The notes under the pieces are model-generated. The model searched no databases, was not told the origin of the DNA, and saw nothing but the letters and a program-made list of their open reading frames with translations. Of a DNA stretch of 64,000 bases, positions 17,718-25,699 are shown one piece after another. A program made the position numbers and the translations under genes. The stretch covers positions 248,001 to 312,000 of the forward strand of contig CAVUAD010000001.1 of NCBI GenBank assembly GCA_963739355.1. Direction: 5' to 3'. This stretch comes from JAWVFM01 sp963739355 (lineage in GTDB: Bacteria; Actinomycetota; Thermoleophilia; Solirubrobacterales; 70-9). The stretch's first letter is position 1, and the number at the start of each line of letters is the position of its first letter.

Positions 17718-18065
17718 ATGGCGCAGCAGGACGTCGATATGGTCCGGGCCCTGGTGCCCCCGCCGGAGGTGGATCTCGCGGCGATGATGCGAGACGACGA
17801 CTCCTTCCGGGCGGTTGTCGAGGCCAGTGCCCCTCTGTATGACCCGTCCTTTCGATGCGCGATGAGCACGGTGACCGAGACCTGGCGGGACGGGGTCGCG
17901 GGCCTGCGCGAGGTCTGGCTCGAGTGGCTCGAGCCGTGGGCGAGCTACAGGGCCGTGGAGGAGGACGTCGTCGATCTGGGAGGCGGCCGCGTCCGGGACG
18001 GGAGGATCACGGAGGCCATCTTCTACGCGAGCCGCGCGCAGGCGCTCGAGGCCGCGGGCCTCTAG
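17718..18065 (+). CDS. SnoaL-like/NTF2-fold protein, internally shortened
   Basis: This 115-residue protein starts MAQQDVDMVRALV and ends DGRITEAIFYASRAQALEAAGL, the usual two ends of the SnoaL-like (NTF2 superfamily) proteins common in Thermoleophilia. The beta-strand block that normally lies between the DVVDLGGG and RVRDGRI segments, about 25-30 residues ending in a conserved HVW-type motif, is absent. The curved sheet is therefore probably incomplete and the protein may be non-functional. The last four bases overlap the end of the convergent dinB gene. Confidence 0.65.
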   Translation: MAQQDVDMVRALVPPPEVDLAAMMRDDDSFRAVVEASAPLYDPSFRCAMSTVTETWRDGVAGLREVWLEWLEPWASYRAVEEDVVDLGGGRVRDGRITEAIFYASRAQALEAAGL

Positions 18066-19258
18066 TCGGGAAGCAGGGGCACCGTGATTCCCGGATTTCG
18101 GCCGACGAGCGCCGCCCGGGTCAGCGCCGACACGCCGTAGCGCTCGCGGATCTCGTCGACGGCGGCGTCGAGCGCGGCCGCTCGAGAGCGGCGAAACGGC
18201 AGCACGAGCTGCACGGCGGCGTCGTCCGCCAGGTTGGAGAGCGCAACGCCGACCAGCGTGATGCCCCGGCGCTGGATCAGCGGCGCCGACTCCGCCAGGA
18301 GCTCGCGCGCAGTGGAGAGGACGCGCTGCGTCTGAGCCGTCGCCTCCGGCAGGGTCCGGGAGCGGGTGGCGCGGGTGAAGTCGCGGAAGCGCAGGCGCAG
18401 GGTCACGGTGCGGCAGACGCGCCCGGCCGCGCGCATGCGGCGCGTGACGCGGTCCACCAGCGCGATCAGCGAGATCTCCACCTCCTCGAGCGACCTGGGC
18501 GAGCGCCCGAGAGCGTGCTGCGCGCCGATCGAGCCGCGCCGCGCCCGGCCGCGCACCCGGCGGGGATCGCGGTTGTGCGCCAGGGCGTGGAGGTGCCTGC
18601 CCGACGCCCGCCCGAGGATCCCCACCAGCTCGTTCTCCTCGAGGCGGGCGACGTCGCGGACGGTGAGGAGGCCGCGGTCGTGGAGCTTCTCGGCCGTCAC
18701 CCGCCCGACCCCCCAGAGCCGCTCGACCGGCAGGGGGTGGAGGAAGCCGAGCTCGCTCCCTGGTGGGACGATCAGCAGGCCGTCGGGCTTGCCGACCCCG
18801 CTCGCCACCTTGGCGAGGAACTTCGTCGAGGCGACCCCGACCGTGATCGGCAGCCCGACCCGCTCGCGCACCTCGCGGCGCAGGCGCTTGGCGATGTCCA
18901 CGGGGGTCCCGGAGATGTGCTCGAGCCCGCGCACGTCGAGGAAGGCCTCGTCGATCGAGAGCCCCTCGACGAGGGGCGTGGTGTCACCGAAGACCCGGAA
19001 GACGTCGCGGCTCGCCTCCGAGTAGGCCGACATCCGCGGCCGGACCACCACCGCCTCCGGGCAGAGCCTCAGCGCCTGCCTGCCGCCCATCGCGGTGCGG
19101 ACCCCGCGGCGCTTCGCCTCGTAGCTCGCCGCCAGGACCACCCCGCCGCCCACGATCACCGGCCGGCGGCGAAGCCGCCGGTCATCGCGCTGCTCGACCG
19201 AGGCGTAGAAGGCGTCGAGGTCCGCGTGGAGGATCGTGGCCTGGCCCGGCACGAACAC
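18062..19258 (-). CDS. dinB: DNA polymerase IV (Y-family translesion polymerase)
   Basis: The 398-residue protein has the Y-family catalytic acidic residues in HADLDAFYASVEQ (Asp13) and LSIDEAFLD (Asp103, Glu104). It also has YEAKRRGVRTAMGGRQA, the fingers region, and the helix-hairpin-helix LWGVGRVTAEKLHDRG. It copies past DNA lesions with low fidelity. It is the usual length for DinB. No beta-clamp motif is obvious at the end (LLPD is the terminus). It is transcribed alone, downstream of the fluoride operon. Confidence 0.93.
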   Translation of the reverse strand: MFVPGQATILHADLDAFYASVEQRDDRRLRRRPVIVGGGVVLAASYEAKRRGVRTAMGGRQALRLCPEAVVVRPRMSAYSEASRDVFRVFGDTTPLVEGLSIDEAFLDVRGLEHISGTPVDIAKRLRREVRERVGLPITVGVASTKFLAKVASGVGKPDGLLIVPPGSELGFLHPLPVERLWGVGRVTAEKLHDRGLLTVRDVARLEENELVGILGRASGRHLHALAHNRDPRRVRGRARRGSIGAQHALGRSPRSLEEVEISLIALVDRVTRRMRAAGRVCRTVTLRLRFRDFTRATRSRTLPEATAQTQRVLSTARELLAESAPLIQRRGITLVGVALSNLADDAAVQLVLPFRRSRAAALDAAVDEIRERYGVSALTRAALVGRNPGITVPLLPD

Positions 19259-19291
19259 ATGTTCCCATACGGTTCAAGCCCTGCGAGGCGA

Positions 19292-20365
19292 TCAGGCGGC
19301 GCGCCGAGCGAGCCTGAGGCGCCCGCGCTTGCCCGCGCCGATCGCCGCCAGCGCCGGAACCATCTCGCTGGTGACGAGACCGCGCTCCCCGGTCAGCTCG
19401 TCGACGATCTCGAACGACTCGGCGATGCGCTCCGGGGCGTCGACGATCACCGTCACCACCGGCACGTGGCGGCGCAGCGAGGTCAGGCGGTCGCCGTGAG
19501 GTGCGTGATCGCCGTGAAAGCCCCAGACGCCGCGGAGCGCGGTCGCCCCGCTCGCCCCGGAGCGGCGCAGGCGGCGGATCAGCTCGAGGTGGATCGGATG
19601 CCGGCCGTGCGTCGCGGCCTCGGACGTGTAGACCAGCAGCTTCTGCCAGACCTCGAGCCCGTGGGCGTCGCGCGAGGGCAGCGTCTCGGGCCGATTCAGC
19701 AGCTCGCCGTCGCGCTTGCAGACCGTTACGCGCTCGAGTGTGGCCAGCGGCGTGCGCAGCAGGTCGCCGAGCTCGGGCAGGGCCCGCTCGATCCGCTCAC
19801 CGGAGCCGACCGCGATGACCATCATCGGCACCTCCGCGTTGCGGGCGAAGAAGCGCGCCCGCTCGCGTCTGCCGCGAGCGGTGCCGTCGACTCCCAGGAG
19901 GGCTGTCGCACCCGCGATGCCCCTGCGATGGAGCAGATCGCAGACCGCGACGAACGCGGGCCTCCCGTCGACCTTCTCCCGCCTGCCCAGGTAGACGGTC
20001 AGCTTGGTCGCCTCGCCAAGCTCCTCCGGCACCGAGACCTGCTCGAACCCGTCCGACAGAAGGCGCGCGCGCTCCAGGGTCACGAGGCCGCCGCGCTTCA
20101 CGTGGATCACCTCGTCGAGGAGGCTCTCGATCCGCGGCCGCGAGTCGACCGCGACCGAGACCAGCGGGAGGTCCTCGGAGAGGCTCAAGAGGCGATCCGT
20201 CCGCAGGTGGTGCTTGAGGCCGAACCCCTCGATGCCCCGCATAAGGACGCTCGCCGGCACCCCGTTTCGCCCGTAGAGGTCGAGGAGGGCATCGGCCACG
20301 AACCCGTTCTCCGTGCGGTCGCGCTCGCCGAAGTACGTCGTCAGCTTGAGGCAGTCCTCGTTCAC
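19292..20365 (-). CDS. Triple DUF190 protein (PII-like), fluoride-operon associated
   Basis: The 357-residue protein is built from three tandem DUF190 units at about 5-104, 119-218 and 239-340. Each has the same order: a KLTxYxG-type strand, a helix ending RxGxxGATxLxGxxG, a PxVxxxV strand and an ERIE-type helix. DUF190 has a PII-like ferredoxin fold and is often encoded beside CrcB fluoride channels, where it may regulate or sense. Most homologues have one domain, so three in one chain would make a pseudo-trimer in a single polypeptide (inference). The start overlaps the upstream crcB stop by four bases. Confidence 0.88.
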   Translation of the reverse strand: MNEDCLKLTTYFGERDRTENGFVADALLDLYGRNGVPASVLMRGIEGFGLKHHLRTDRLLSLSEDLPLVSVAVDSRPRIESLLDEVIHVKRGGLVTLERARLLSDGFEQVSVPEELGEATKLTVYLGRREKVDGRPAFVAVCDLLHRRGIAGATALLGVDGTARGRRERARFFARNAEVPMMVIAVGSGERIERALPELGDLLRTPLATLERVTVCKRDGELLNRPETLPSRDAHGLEVWQKLLVYTSEAATHGRHPIHLELIRRLRRSGASGATALRGVWGFHGDHAPHGDRLTSLRRHVPVVTVIVDAPERIAESFEIVDELTGERGLVTSEMVPALAAIGAGKRGRLRLARRAA

Positions 20366-20727
20366 AGGTGCCGTCCGATCGCCCGCCCGAGCGCGGCGGC
20401 GGCGACGCCGACGGCCCCGCTCACGATGATGTTCGCCGCCAGGGAGCTCACCTCGCCTTCCTCGCCCAGCCGCTGGCTCTCCAGCATCCAGGTCGAGAAC
20501 GTGGTGTAGGAGCCGATCGCCGCCGTGCCGGCGAGCAGGGACGCGCTGTCGTCGAGCGTGGCGCCGGCGAGCAGGCCCAGGACGAACGCGCCGCTGACGT
20601 TGACCGCCAACGTGCCGAGCGGAAAGCCGCCGGAGGCGCGCGAGGTGACGAAGACGTCGAGGAGGAACCGGCCCATCGCCCCGATTCCGCCGAGGAAGCT
20701 CACGCCGATCCAGACCGCGGGGCTCAC
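20362..20727 (-). CDS. crcB: Fluoride exporter CrcB/Fluc, second subunit
   Basis: This 121-residue membrane protein has four predicted helices and the Fluc motifs: GAMGRFLLD, LAVNVSGAFVLG and IGSYTTFSTWMLE, in which the Phe and Ser/Thr residues line the fluoride pore. Fluc channels are dual-topology dimers; paired genes usually form heterodimers of opposite orientation. It overlaps both neighbours by four bases (ATGA), so it lies in a tightly coupled operon under the fluoride riboswitch. Confidence 0.92.
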   Translation of the reverse strand: MSPAVWIGVSFLGGIGAMGRFLLDVFVTSRASGGFPLGTLAVNVSGAFVLGLLAGATLDDSASLLAGTAAIGSYTTFSTWMLESQRLGEEGEVSSLAANIIVSGAVGVAAAALGRAIGRHL

Positions 20728-21122
20728 GCCCTGGCTCCCTGCCGGCGCACGAGAGCCGAGGCGAGGTGCACCGCCGCGAACCCGAGCGCGACGCTGGCGG
20801 CGAAGTAGCCGGCCGCGAGGCCGAGGCGGTGGGCGTCCAGCATCTTCAGGAGCTCGACCTGCACCGTCGAGAACGTCGTCAGCGCGCCGCAGAACCCCGT
20901 TCCGAGGAGCGGCCGGCGGTACCGCGAGAGGGGCAGGCGCTCCTGGAGCCGGGTGACCAGGTAGCCGAGCAGGAACGCTCCGCCCACGTTCACGGCGAAC
21001 GTCACCCAGGGCCAGCCGGGGGCGCCACCCGGCGCCGCCTCCACCAGGCCCGCGCGCAAGAGGGCGCCGAGCGCTCCACCCACCATGATCGCGGCGAGCT
21101 CGCCACGGTCGAACGCCGGCAT
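20724..21122 (-). CDS. crcB: Fluoride exporter CrcB/Fluc, first subunit
   Basis: This 132-residue, four-helix protein carries GGALGALLRAGL, FAVNVGGAFLLGYL and GFCGALTTFSTVQVE, the same Fluc motifs as the following gene but clearly diverged from it, as expected for a heterodimer. It exports fluoride passively. It is the first gene of the operon. A fluoride riboswitch lies 85-157 nt upstream, and the start ATG is at 21122. Confidence 0.92.
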   Translation of the reverse strand: MPAFDRGELAAIMVGGALGALLRAGLVEAAPGGAPGWPWVTFAVNVGGAFLLGYLVTRLQERLPLSRYRRPLLGTGFCGALTTFSTVQVELLKMLDAHRLGLAAGYFAASVALGFAAVHLASALVRRQGARA

Positions 21123-21180
21123 CAGGTCCGCCTCGAGGCGCTACGGAGACCGCGGTACGCGGGCGTGTGCACGGTGAGCA

Positions 21181-21216
21181 GGCTCCTCTCGCGTGGTCGG
21201 TTCAGCGAAAGAAGCC
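21181..21216 (-). promoter_or_regulatory. Expression-platform hairpin of the fluoride riboswitch
   Basis: On the minus strand, GGCTTCTTTCGC (21216-21205) can pair over all 12 bases, allowing G-U pairs, with GCGAGAGGAGCC (21192-21181) across a 12-nt loop. The 5' arm is also the 3' end of the aptamer, so ligand binding and this hairpin are mutually exclusive. Without fluoride it would form and block transcription or translation. It has no U-tract, and it is about 60 nt before the start codon. Confidence 0.65.
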
Positions 21217-21279
21217 ATCAGCCGTCGCGCGGCGGTTCGCAGGGCGCTGGGGCCCTGCGCCAGGGCCTCATCTGGCGCC
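21207..21279 (-). ncRNA. Fluoride riboswitch (crcB motif) aptamer
   Basis: Read on the minus strand, 21279-21257 forms GCGCCAG-loop-CTGGCGC with the loop ATGAGGCC, matching the GGCGATGAGGCC element of known fluoride aptamers. Then AACCGCC, a short linker, and GGCTGATGGCTTCT (21222-21209) follow. This is the conserved order AAC(U/C)GCC...GGCUGAUGGC. The loop GAGGCC can pair with GGCUUC as in the known pseudoknot. It lies directly upstream of the crcB pair, so motif and context agree. Confidence 0.88.
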
Positions 21280-21347
21280 GCGGAAGATACTGGACGAGGC
21301 CACCGAGCAGTCACACAGGGCTGATGCGTTGGCATAGGCTCTGCGTG

Positions 21348-22148
21348 ATGGAGGGACCAAGGGCCTGGATCGGGCTTGCCTTGGCCGTGGCAGTGACGGC
21401 GGCCTTGCTGCTCGCCGCCGCGGCCGGTGCGGCCGTGACAGTGGAGGGGAACTTCACGGTTCCGCCGAACGGGACCGCCACGCATTCCGTGCCGTGCCCG
21501 CACGGCAAGCAAGCCGCCAGCGGAGGCTTCTTCGGCGACCAGGGTGCCGGCGGGCTCTTCGTGGTGGCAAGCCGGCCCAAGGCCAGTGGCTGGAGCGCCA
21601 CCATGAATACCAATGACAACTCTCCGCGGAGCGCCGGGGTGCTCGCGCTGTGCACCGATCCGAAGCGTCTCATCGTCCGGTCGAAGCACCGCAAGTCGGG
21701 TCCGGAGGAGACCAACGTCGAGATCGACGTGAAGTGCCCGAAGGGCGCGCATGCCGTCGGCGGCGGCGGAGACGTCGGCGGCGGCGCCCGTGTGTTCCAG
21801 AACGGCTCGTTCCCCGTGAGCGCGGGCAAGGCCTGGGGAACCCGCTGGCGTTTTTCAAAGGGCTCGGCGCCGTCCCTGAAGGCCTTTGCGGTCTGCGACA
21901 AGAAGATCCGCGGCTACAACGTCGTTGAGGGCGAAGGTCAGATCCAGGGCGGGGATGTCGGCATCGGCTCCGGCAGCGCCTTCGCCGTCTGCGAGGGCCA
22001 CGACAGGCTCGCCGGCGGCGGCTATTACCGAAGCGACGCGCTGACGATCTGGAGCCGCGTCGGTCCAGCAGGCGACGCCGGCTGGGGCGCATCGGGGAGC
22101 GGCTTCACAGGACCGCCGATCCTCGCCTTCGCCGTCTGCGGCAGGTGA
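21348..22148 (+). CDS. Secreted hypothetical protein
   Basis: This 266-residue protein has a clear signal peptide (WIGLALAVAVTAALLLAAAAGAAV). The mature part has three similar segments, each containing a Cys pair and a glycine motif: VPCPHGKQAASGGFFG, VKCPKGAHAVGGGG and VCEGHDRLAGGGYY, each followed by a closing (L/F)ALC or FAVC strand. It therefore looks like a triplicated beta-rich domain with disulfides. I do not recognise a named family. It is divergent from the fluoride operon, and ATG 21348 is the only start that gives a proper signal peptide. Confidence 0.72.
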   Translation: MEGPRAWIGLALAVAVTAALLLAAAAGAAVTVEGNFTVPPNGTATHSVPCPHGKQAASGGFFGDQGAGGLFVVASRPKASGWSATMNTNDNSPRSAGVLALCTDPKRLIVRSKHRKSGPEETNVEIDVKCPKGAHAVGGGGDVGGGARVFQNGSFPVSAGKAWGTRWRFSKGSAPSLKAFAVCDKKIRGYNVVEGEGQIQGGDVGIGSGSAFAVCEGHDRLAGGGYYRSDALTIWSRVGPAGDAGWGASGSGFTGPPILAFAVCGR

Positions 22149-22205
22149 GCGGAGCCCTCCGCCCCCGCGGCGGTGGGGCCAACGGGTCATACAGCTAGAC
22201 CACTA

Positions 22206-22223
22206 CACAACCGATTAGTTGTG
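22206..22223. promoter_or_regulatory. Inverted repeat, probable ArsR-type operator
   Basis: CACAAC-CGATTA-GTTGTG is a perfect 6+6 inverted repeat, 18 bp upstream of the ArsR start codon. It immediately precedes a TATTCT -10-like box at 22225-22230. Its position suits autoregulation. Confidence 0.6.
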
Positions 22224-22240
22224 CTATTCTCTCTGGGTCG

Positions 22241-22600
22241 ATGAAAGCTGCTGCCAAGCAATCCGTGGTGCCGCACCCCCTTCCTGCCGCCCTGATCGAG
22301 GTGATCGCCGAGCGGTTTCGAGTGCTGAGCGAGCCGCTGCGGATCAGCCTCCTCGACGTCCTGCGCGATGGCGAGGCGACCGTGAGGGAGCTTCAGGACG
22401 CCACGGGCGCCTCACAGCAAAACGTCTCCAAGCACCTTGGCGTGCTTCTGCGTGCCGGCATCGTCGACCGCCGCAAGGAGGGCAACTTCTCCGTCTACTC
22501 GATCGTCGATCCGATGGTCTTCGCGCTTTGCGAGCAGGTCTGCGGCGGCTTGCGCCGCGAGGTCGACGCGCTTGGCGCGCTGCTCGAGGGAGGCCGCTGA
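22241..22600 (+). CDS. ArsR-family transcriptional regulator
   Basis: The 119-residue winged-helix protein contains FRVLSEPLRISLLDVL, then the recognition helix TGASQQNVSKHLGVLLRAGIV and the wing RRKEGNFSVYSI, the standard ArsR/SmtB layout. Two cysteines, Cys97 and Cys101, lie in the last helix (FALCEQVCGG). They could form a redox, persulfide or metal sensor, but the spacing differs from the Cys pair of BigR/SqrR. It leads a plus-strand run into DUF2892, MMPL and universal-stress-like genes. The operator-like inverted repeat just upstream suggests autorepression. Confidence 0.9.
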   Translation: MKAAAKQSVVPHPLPAALIEVIAERFRVLSEPLRISLLDVLRDGEATVRELQDATGASQQNVSKHLGVLLRAGIVDRRKEGNFSVYSIVDPMVFALCEQVCGGLRREVDALGALLEGGR

Positions 22601-22601
22601 G

Positions 22602-22850
22602 ATGTACCGTTGCTCGACGCCCCGCTGGCCACTCGAGCGGGTCCTGTTCGCCCTTGCCGGCTTCATGACCCTCGCGAGCGCCGGTCTGGCCGCCTTCATC
22701 TCGCCGTGGTTCCTTCTGCTGACCGCGTTCGTCGGCGTGAACCAATGGCTCTACGTGCTCGTCGGCGCCTGCCCGGCGTCGCTGGTCCTGAAGCGCGCCT
22801 TCCGCCTGCGCTCAGTCGTCTATCCCGACCGGGCGACGGCACCCCGATGA
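22602..22850 (+). CDS. DUF2892 (YgaP-like) two-helix membrane protein
   Basis: The 82-residue protein has two membrane helices (LFALAGFMTLASAGLAAFI and FLLLTAFVGVNQWLYVLVG), followed by the conserved ACPASLVLKR motif of DUF2892. In YgaP this domain anchors a rhodanese; here a rhodanese gene occurs 3.4 kb away. ATG 22602 follows the ArsR stop by one base, and its TGA overlaps the next ATG, so it is in an operon. Confidence 0.85.
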   Translation: MYRCSTPRWPLERVLFALAGFMTLASAGLAAFISPWFLLLTAFVGVNQWLYVLVGACPASLVLKRAFRLRSVVYPDRATAPR

Positions 22851-25042
22851 GCGCGGTTGGCCCGATCGGGCGGCTCGGTCGCTACACGGCGACCCACTTT
22901 CGCCGCGTGCTGATCGCCTGGGCGCTCGTCGCCATCGTCCTCGGCTTCTTCGCACCGAGGGTCGAGACCGCCCTCTCGGGTGCCGGCTGGGAGACGACGG
23001 GCTCGCAATCCGTACAGGCGCGTCACTCGATCGATCAGAGCTTCCGCGGTCTCTCCAGCTACGACCTGTTGGCGGTCGTCCACTCGCCGACCAAGACCAT
23101 CGGAGATCCGGCGTTCGGCGCGACGATTGCCGCGACGGAGCGCCGGCTGCGGGCGAGCGGTGCCGTCAGCGCGGTCGTCCCGCCGAAGCCCGGCGTCTCG
23201 ATCTCGCCCGACGGGCACACGGCGATCGTGCAGGCCGGCGCCGCCCGCGACTCGAACGGCATGGTCAGCGCCGCCGACGGACTGAAGGGCCCGCTCGCGA
23301 GCGTCGGGCGGGGCGGGGTCCAGGTCCACCTCACCGGTGCGTCGGCGATGTGGTCGGACTTCAACGCGGCCAACCGCAGCGCGATGCTCCGTTCGGAGTT
23401 CATCTCCTGGCCGGTGACCCTCGCGATCCTGGTGCTCGCCTTCGGCTCACTCGTGGCGGCCGGCCTTCCCCTGATGCTGACGATGGTCGGCCTGCTCGCC
23501 GCGGCGGGCTCGCTCTACCTCGGCACCCTGCTCCTGCCGGTCTCGATCTGGGCGATGAACTTCGCGCTGATGTTCGCGCTGGCGCTCGGCATCGACTACG
23601 CGCTCTTCATCGTCTACCGATTCCGCGGTGCGCTGTTCGGCTCCCGGCTCGACCCGGTCGAAGCGACCGCGCAGACGATGGACACCGCCGGTAAGGCCGT
23701 GCTCTTCTCCGGGCTCACCGTCCTGATCTCCCTCAGCGCCGTGATGCTCGTCCCGAGCCCGGCCTTCCGCTCGATGAGCCTCGGGATCATGCTCGCCGTC
23801 CTCTTCGTCCTCGCGGCGACGCTGACGCTGCTGCCGGCGGTGCTCGCGAGGCTCGGCCCAAGGGTCGACAACGTGGCGCTCCCGTGGGCCCACACGGGCG
23901 AACATCGCTCGCCTCGCTTCGCCGCCTGGGGCGAGCGCCTGTGGCGGCGACCGCTCGCCTACGGGATCCCAGCGCTCGTGGCGCTGCTGGTGCTGGCGTT
24001 TCCGGTCACACAGCTGAAGACGGCGATGCCGTCGATCAAGGTCGTGCCACCCGGGGATTCCTCCCGCGTCGGCTACGGGCAGGTCCAGGCTGCGTTCGGG
24101 CCGGGGGCGACCGGGCCGTTGCAGATCGTGGCGCCAAGTGGGCAGGCGCCTGCGGTGGCAGCGATCGCGCGCCGGGATCCAGGAATCGCGGGGGTTTTGC
24201 CAACCGAACCGGGTCGAGGCTCCGCTCTCGTCACGGCCATCCCCTCTCAGGACCCATCGAGCCCAGCTGTCGGACGGACGATCGACCGCCTGCGCGCCGA
24301 GCTGCCATCCGGCGCCCTCCTCGGAGGCGCCGTCGCGGAGAATCACGATCTCCAGCAGGCGCTGGCTGCGAAGACGCCCCTCGTGATCGGCGTCGTGCTC
24401 GGCCTCGGCTTCCTCCTCCTGCTCGTCGCACTCCAGGCGCCGCTCATCGCGGCGGTGGGTGTGGTGACGAACCTGTTGGCCACCGCAGCTGCGTTCGGGG
24501 TCGCGAAGTGGATCTTCCAGGACGGGGCGCTTCACTCGCTCCTCGGCTTCCAGCCCCAGGGCTTCCTCGACGCCTGGGGCCCGGTGTTCTTCTTCGCGAT
24601 GATCTTCGCGATCTCCATGGATTACACGGTGTTCCTGCTCTCCTCGGCGAAGGAGCACTGGGATCGCACCGGCGACGCGAAGGAGGCGATGGTGGGCGGG
24701 CTCGCCCACTCCGGCCGCGTCATCTTCGCCGCCGGCGCCGTCATGGTCGCCGTCTTCCTCACCTTCGCCCTGTCCGGTCCGCTGCCGCCGAAGGAGATGG
24801 GGATCATCCTCGGCGTCGCCGTCCTCCTCGACGCCATGCTGATCCGCCTCCTCCTCCTGCCTGTCCTGCTCAGGCTGATGGGCAAGCGGGCCTGGTATCT
24901 GCCCGGCTGGCTCGACCGGATCCTGCCCGACGTCCGCTTCGGTCACGGTCAAGCACTGCCGGCGATGCCACCGCAGGTCGCCGGCCCCACCGTCGCAAAG
25001 CCGTCGACGGCACCCGCCATCCCAGCTCGGGTGATCAAGTGA
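22847..25042 (+). CDS. MMPL-family (RND superfamily) membrane transporter
   Basis: From ATG 22847 the protein is 731 residues with about 12 membrane helices in two repeated halves, each with a large extracytoplasmic loop after its first helix. MMPL signatures are GIDYALFIVYRFR in the first half and AISMDYTVFLLSSAKE in the second, where the Asp residues carry the proton relay. The family exports lipids or other hydrophobic molecules using the proton gradient. Membership of the ArsR-led operon suggests a stress-induced exporter, but the substrate is unknown. A disordered Pro/Ala tail ends the protein. Confidence 0.9.
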   Translation: MSAVGPIGRLGRYTATHFRRVLIAWALVAIVLGFFAPRVETALSGAGWETTGSQSVQARHSIDQSFRGLSSYDLLAVVHSPTKTIGDPAFGATIAATERRLRASGAVSAVVPPKPGVSISPDGHTAIVQAGAARDSNGMVSAADGLKGPLASVGRGGVQVHLTGASAMWSDFNAANRSAMLRSEFISWPVTLAILVLAFGSLVAAGLPLMLTMVGLLAAAGSLYLGTLLLPVSIWAMNFALMFALALGIDYALFIVYRFRGALFGSRLDPVEATAQTMDTAGKAVLFSGLTVLISLSAVMLVPSPAFRSMSLGIMLAVLFVLAATLTLLPAVLARLGPRVDNVALPWAHTGEHRSPRFAAWGERLWRRPLAYGIPALVALLVLAFPVTQLKTAMPSIKVVPPGDSSRVGYGQVQAAFGPGATGPLQIVAPSGQAPAVAAIARRDPGIAGVLPTEPGRGSALVTAIPSQDPSSPAVGRTIDRLRAELPSGALLGGAVAENHDLQQALAAKTPLVIGVVLGLGFLLLLVALQAPLIAAVGVVTNLLATAAAFGVAKWIFQDGALHSLLGFQPQGFLDAWGPVFFFAMIFAISMDYTVFLLSSAKEHWDRTGDAKEAMVGGLAHSGRVIFAAGAVMVAVFLTFALSGPLPPKEMGIILGVAVLLDAMLIRLLLLPVLLRLMGKRAWYLPGWLDRILPDVRFGHGQALPAMPPQVAGPTVAKPSTAPAIPARVIK

Positions 25043-25695
25043 AGGACGCCATCGACCGAGTCGGCGGAAGCCGCTGGCTGCGATCGGACCTGGTCGGAAT
25101 CACCGCGACCCTCTACACGTTCGCGGTCCTGGCGATCAGCCTCGCGGTCTTTCGCTTCGCCGGGCCGCTCGCGGGCATCGTCGTCGGCGTCGCGGTGTGG
25201 CTACCGATGCTCGTTTTCGCGATTCGGGAGCGGGGGCAACCGTCAGCTCCGCTCGGCCTGGCCGCCCAGACCGATGCCACGGTGCACCGGGTCTTGGTGA
25301 TCGCAAACCAGGGGCTCGAGGATCCGGCGCTCTGTCGTGAGGTCTGCCGGCGGGAAGAGCGCGCCGCGACCGAGGTGATGATCGTTGCCCCGGTGGTCGC
25401 GACATCGCGACTGCGTGGTCTCGCCGGCGACGTCGATCAAGAGCTCGATGCGGCGAAAGAGCGGGTTGATGCCGCCCTGGTGATGCTCAGCGACGCCGGG
25501 GTGCGGGCCGAGGGACGGGTGGAAATCTCGGATCCGATCAACGCCCTGCGCGATGGCCTTCGAGGGTTCCCGCCGAACGAAGTCGTGCTGCTTCCCGGAC
25601 GTGAGACGAGGTGGGAGCCCGCGGCTGGGCTTGCCGAGCGCGTGCGAGCCGAAGCCGGGCTGCCGGTGACCGAGGTCAGGCCCTCAGCGGGCTGA
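25039..25695 (+). CDS. Membrane-anchored universal-stress-like protein
   Basis: The 218-residue protein begins at GTG 25039, overlapping the MMPL stop. Two adjacent membrane helices (about 22-65) are followed by a soluble alpha/beta domain: VHRVLVIANQGLEDPALCREV, TEVMIVAPVV, a helix and PNEVVLLPGRE, reminiscent of a universal stress protein (USP-like Rossmann) domain. The nucleotide-binding GxxG motif is not obvious. The partner is probably the MMPL protein encoded immediately upstream, but its function is not known. Confidence 0.7.
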   Translation: MKDAIDRVGGSRWLRSDLVGITATLYTFAVLAISLAVFRFAGPLAGIVVGVAVWLPMLVFAIRERGQPSAPLGLAAQTDATVHRVLVIANQGLEDPALCREVCRREERAATEVMIVAPVVATSRLRGLAGDVDQELDAAKERVDAALVMLSDAGVRAEGRVEISDPINALRDGLRGFPPNEVVLLPGRETRWEPAAGLAERVRAEAGLPVTEVRPSAG

Positions 25696-25699
25696 GACG

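Noticed and set aside
17855..20509. 884-codon plus-strand frame spanning dinB and the DUF190 gene
   Set aside because: It is Arg/Ala/Pro-rich and lies antisense to two confident genes with intact family motifs; it is a GC-driven shadow frame.
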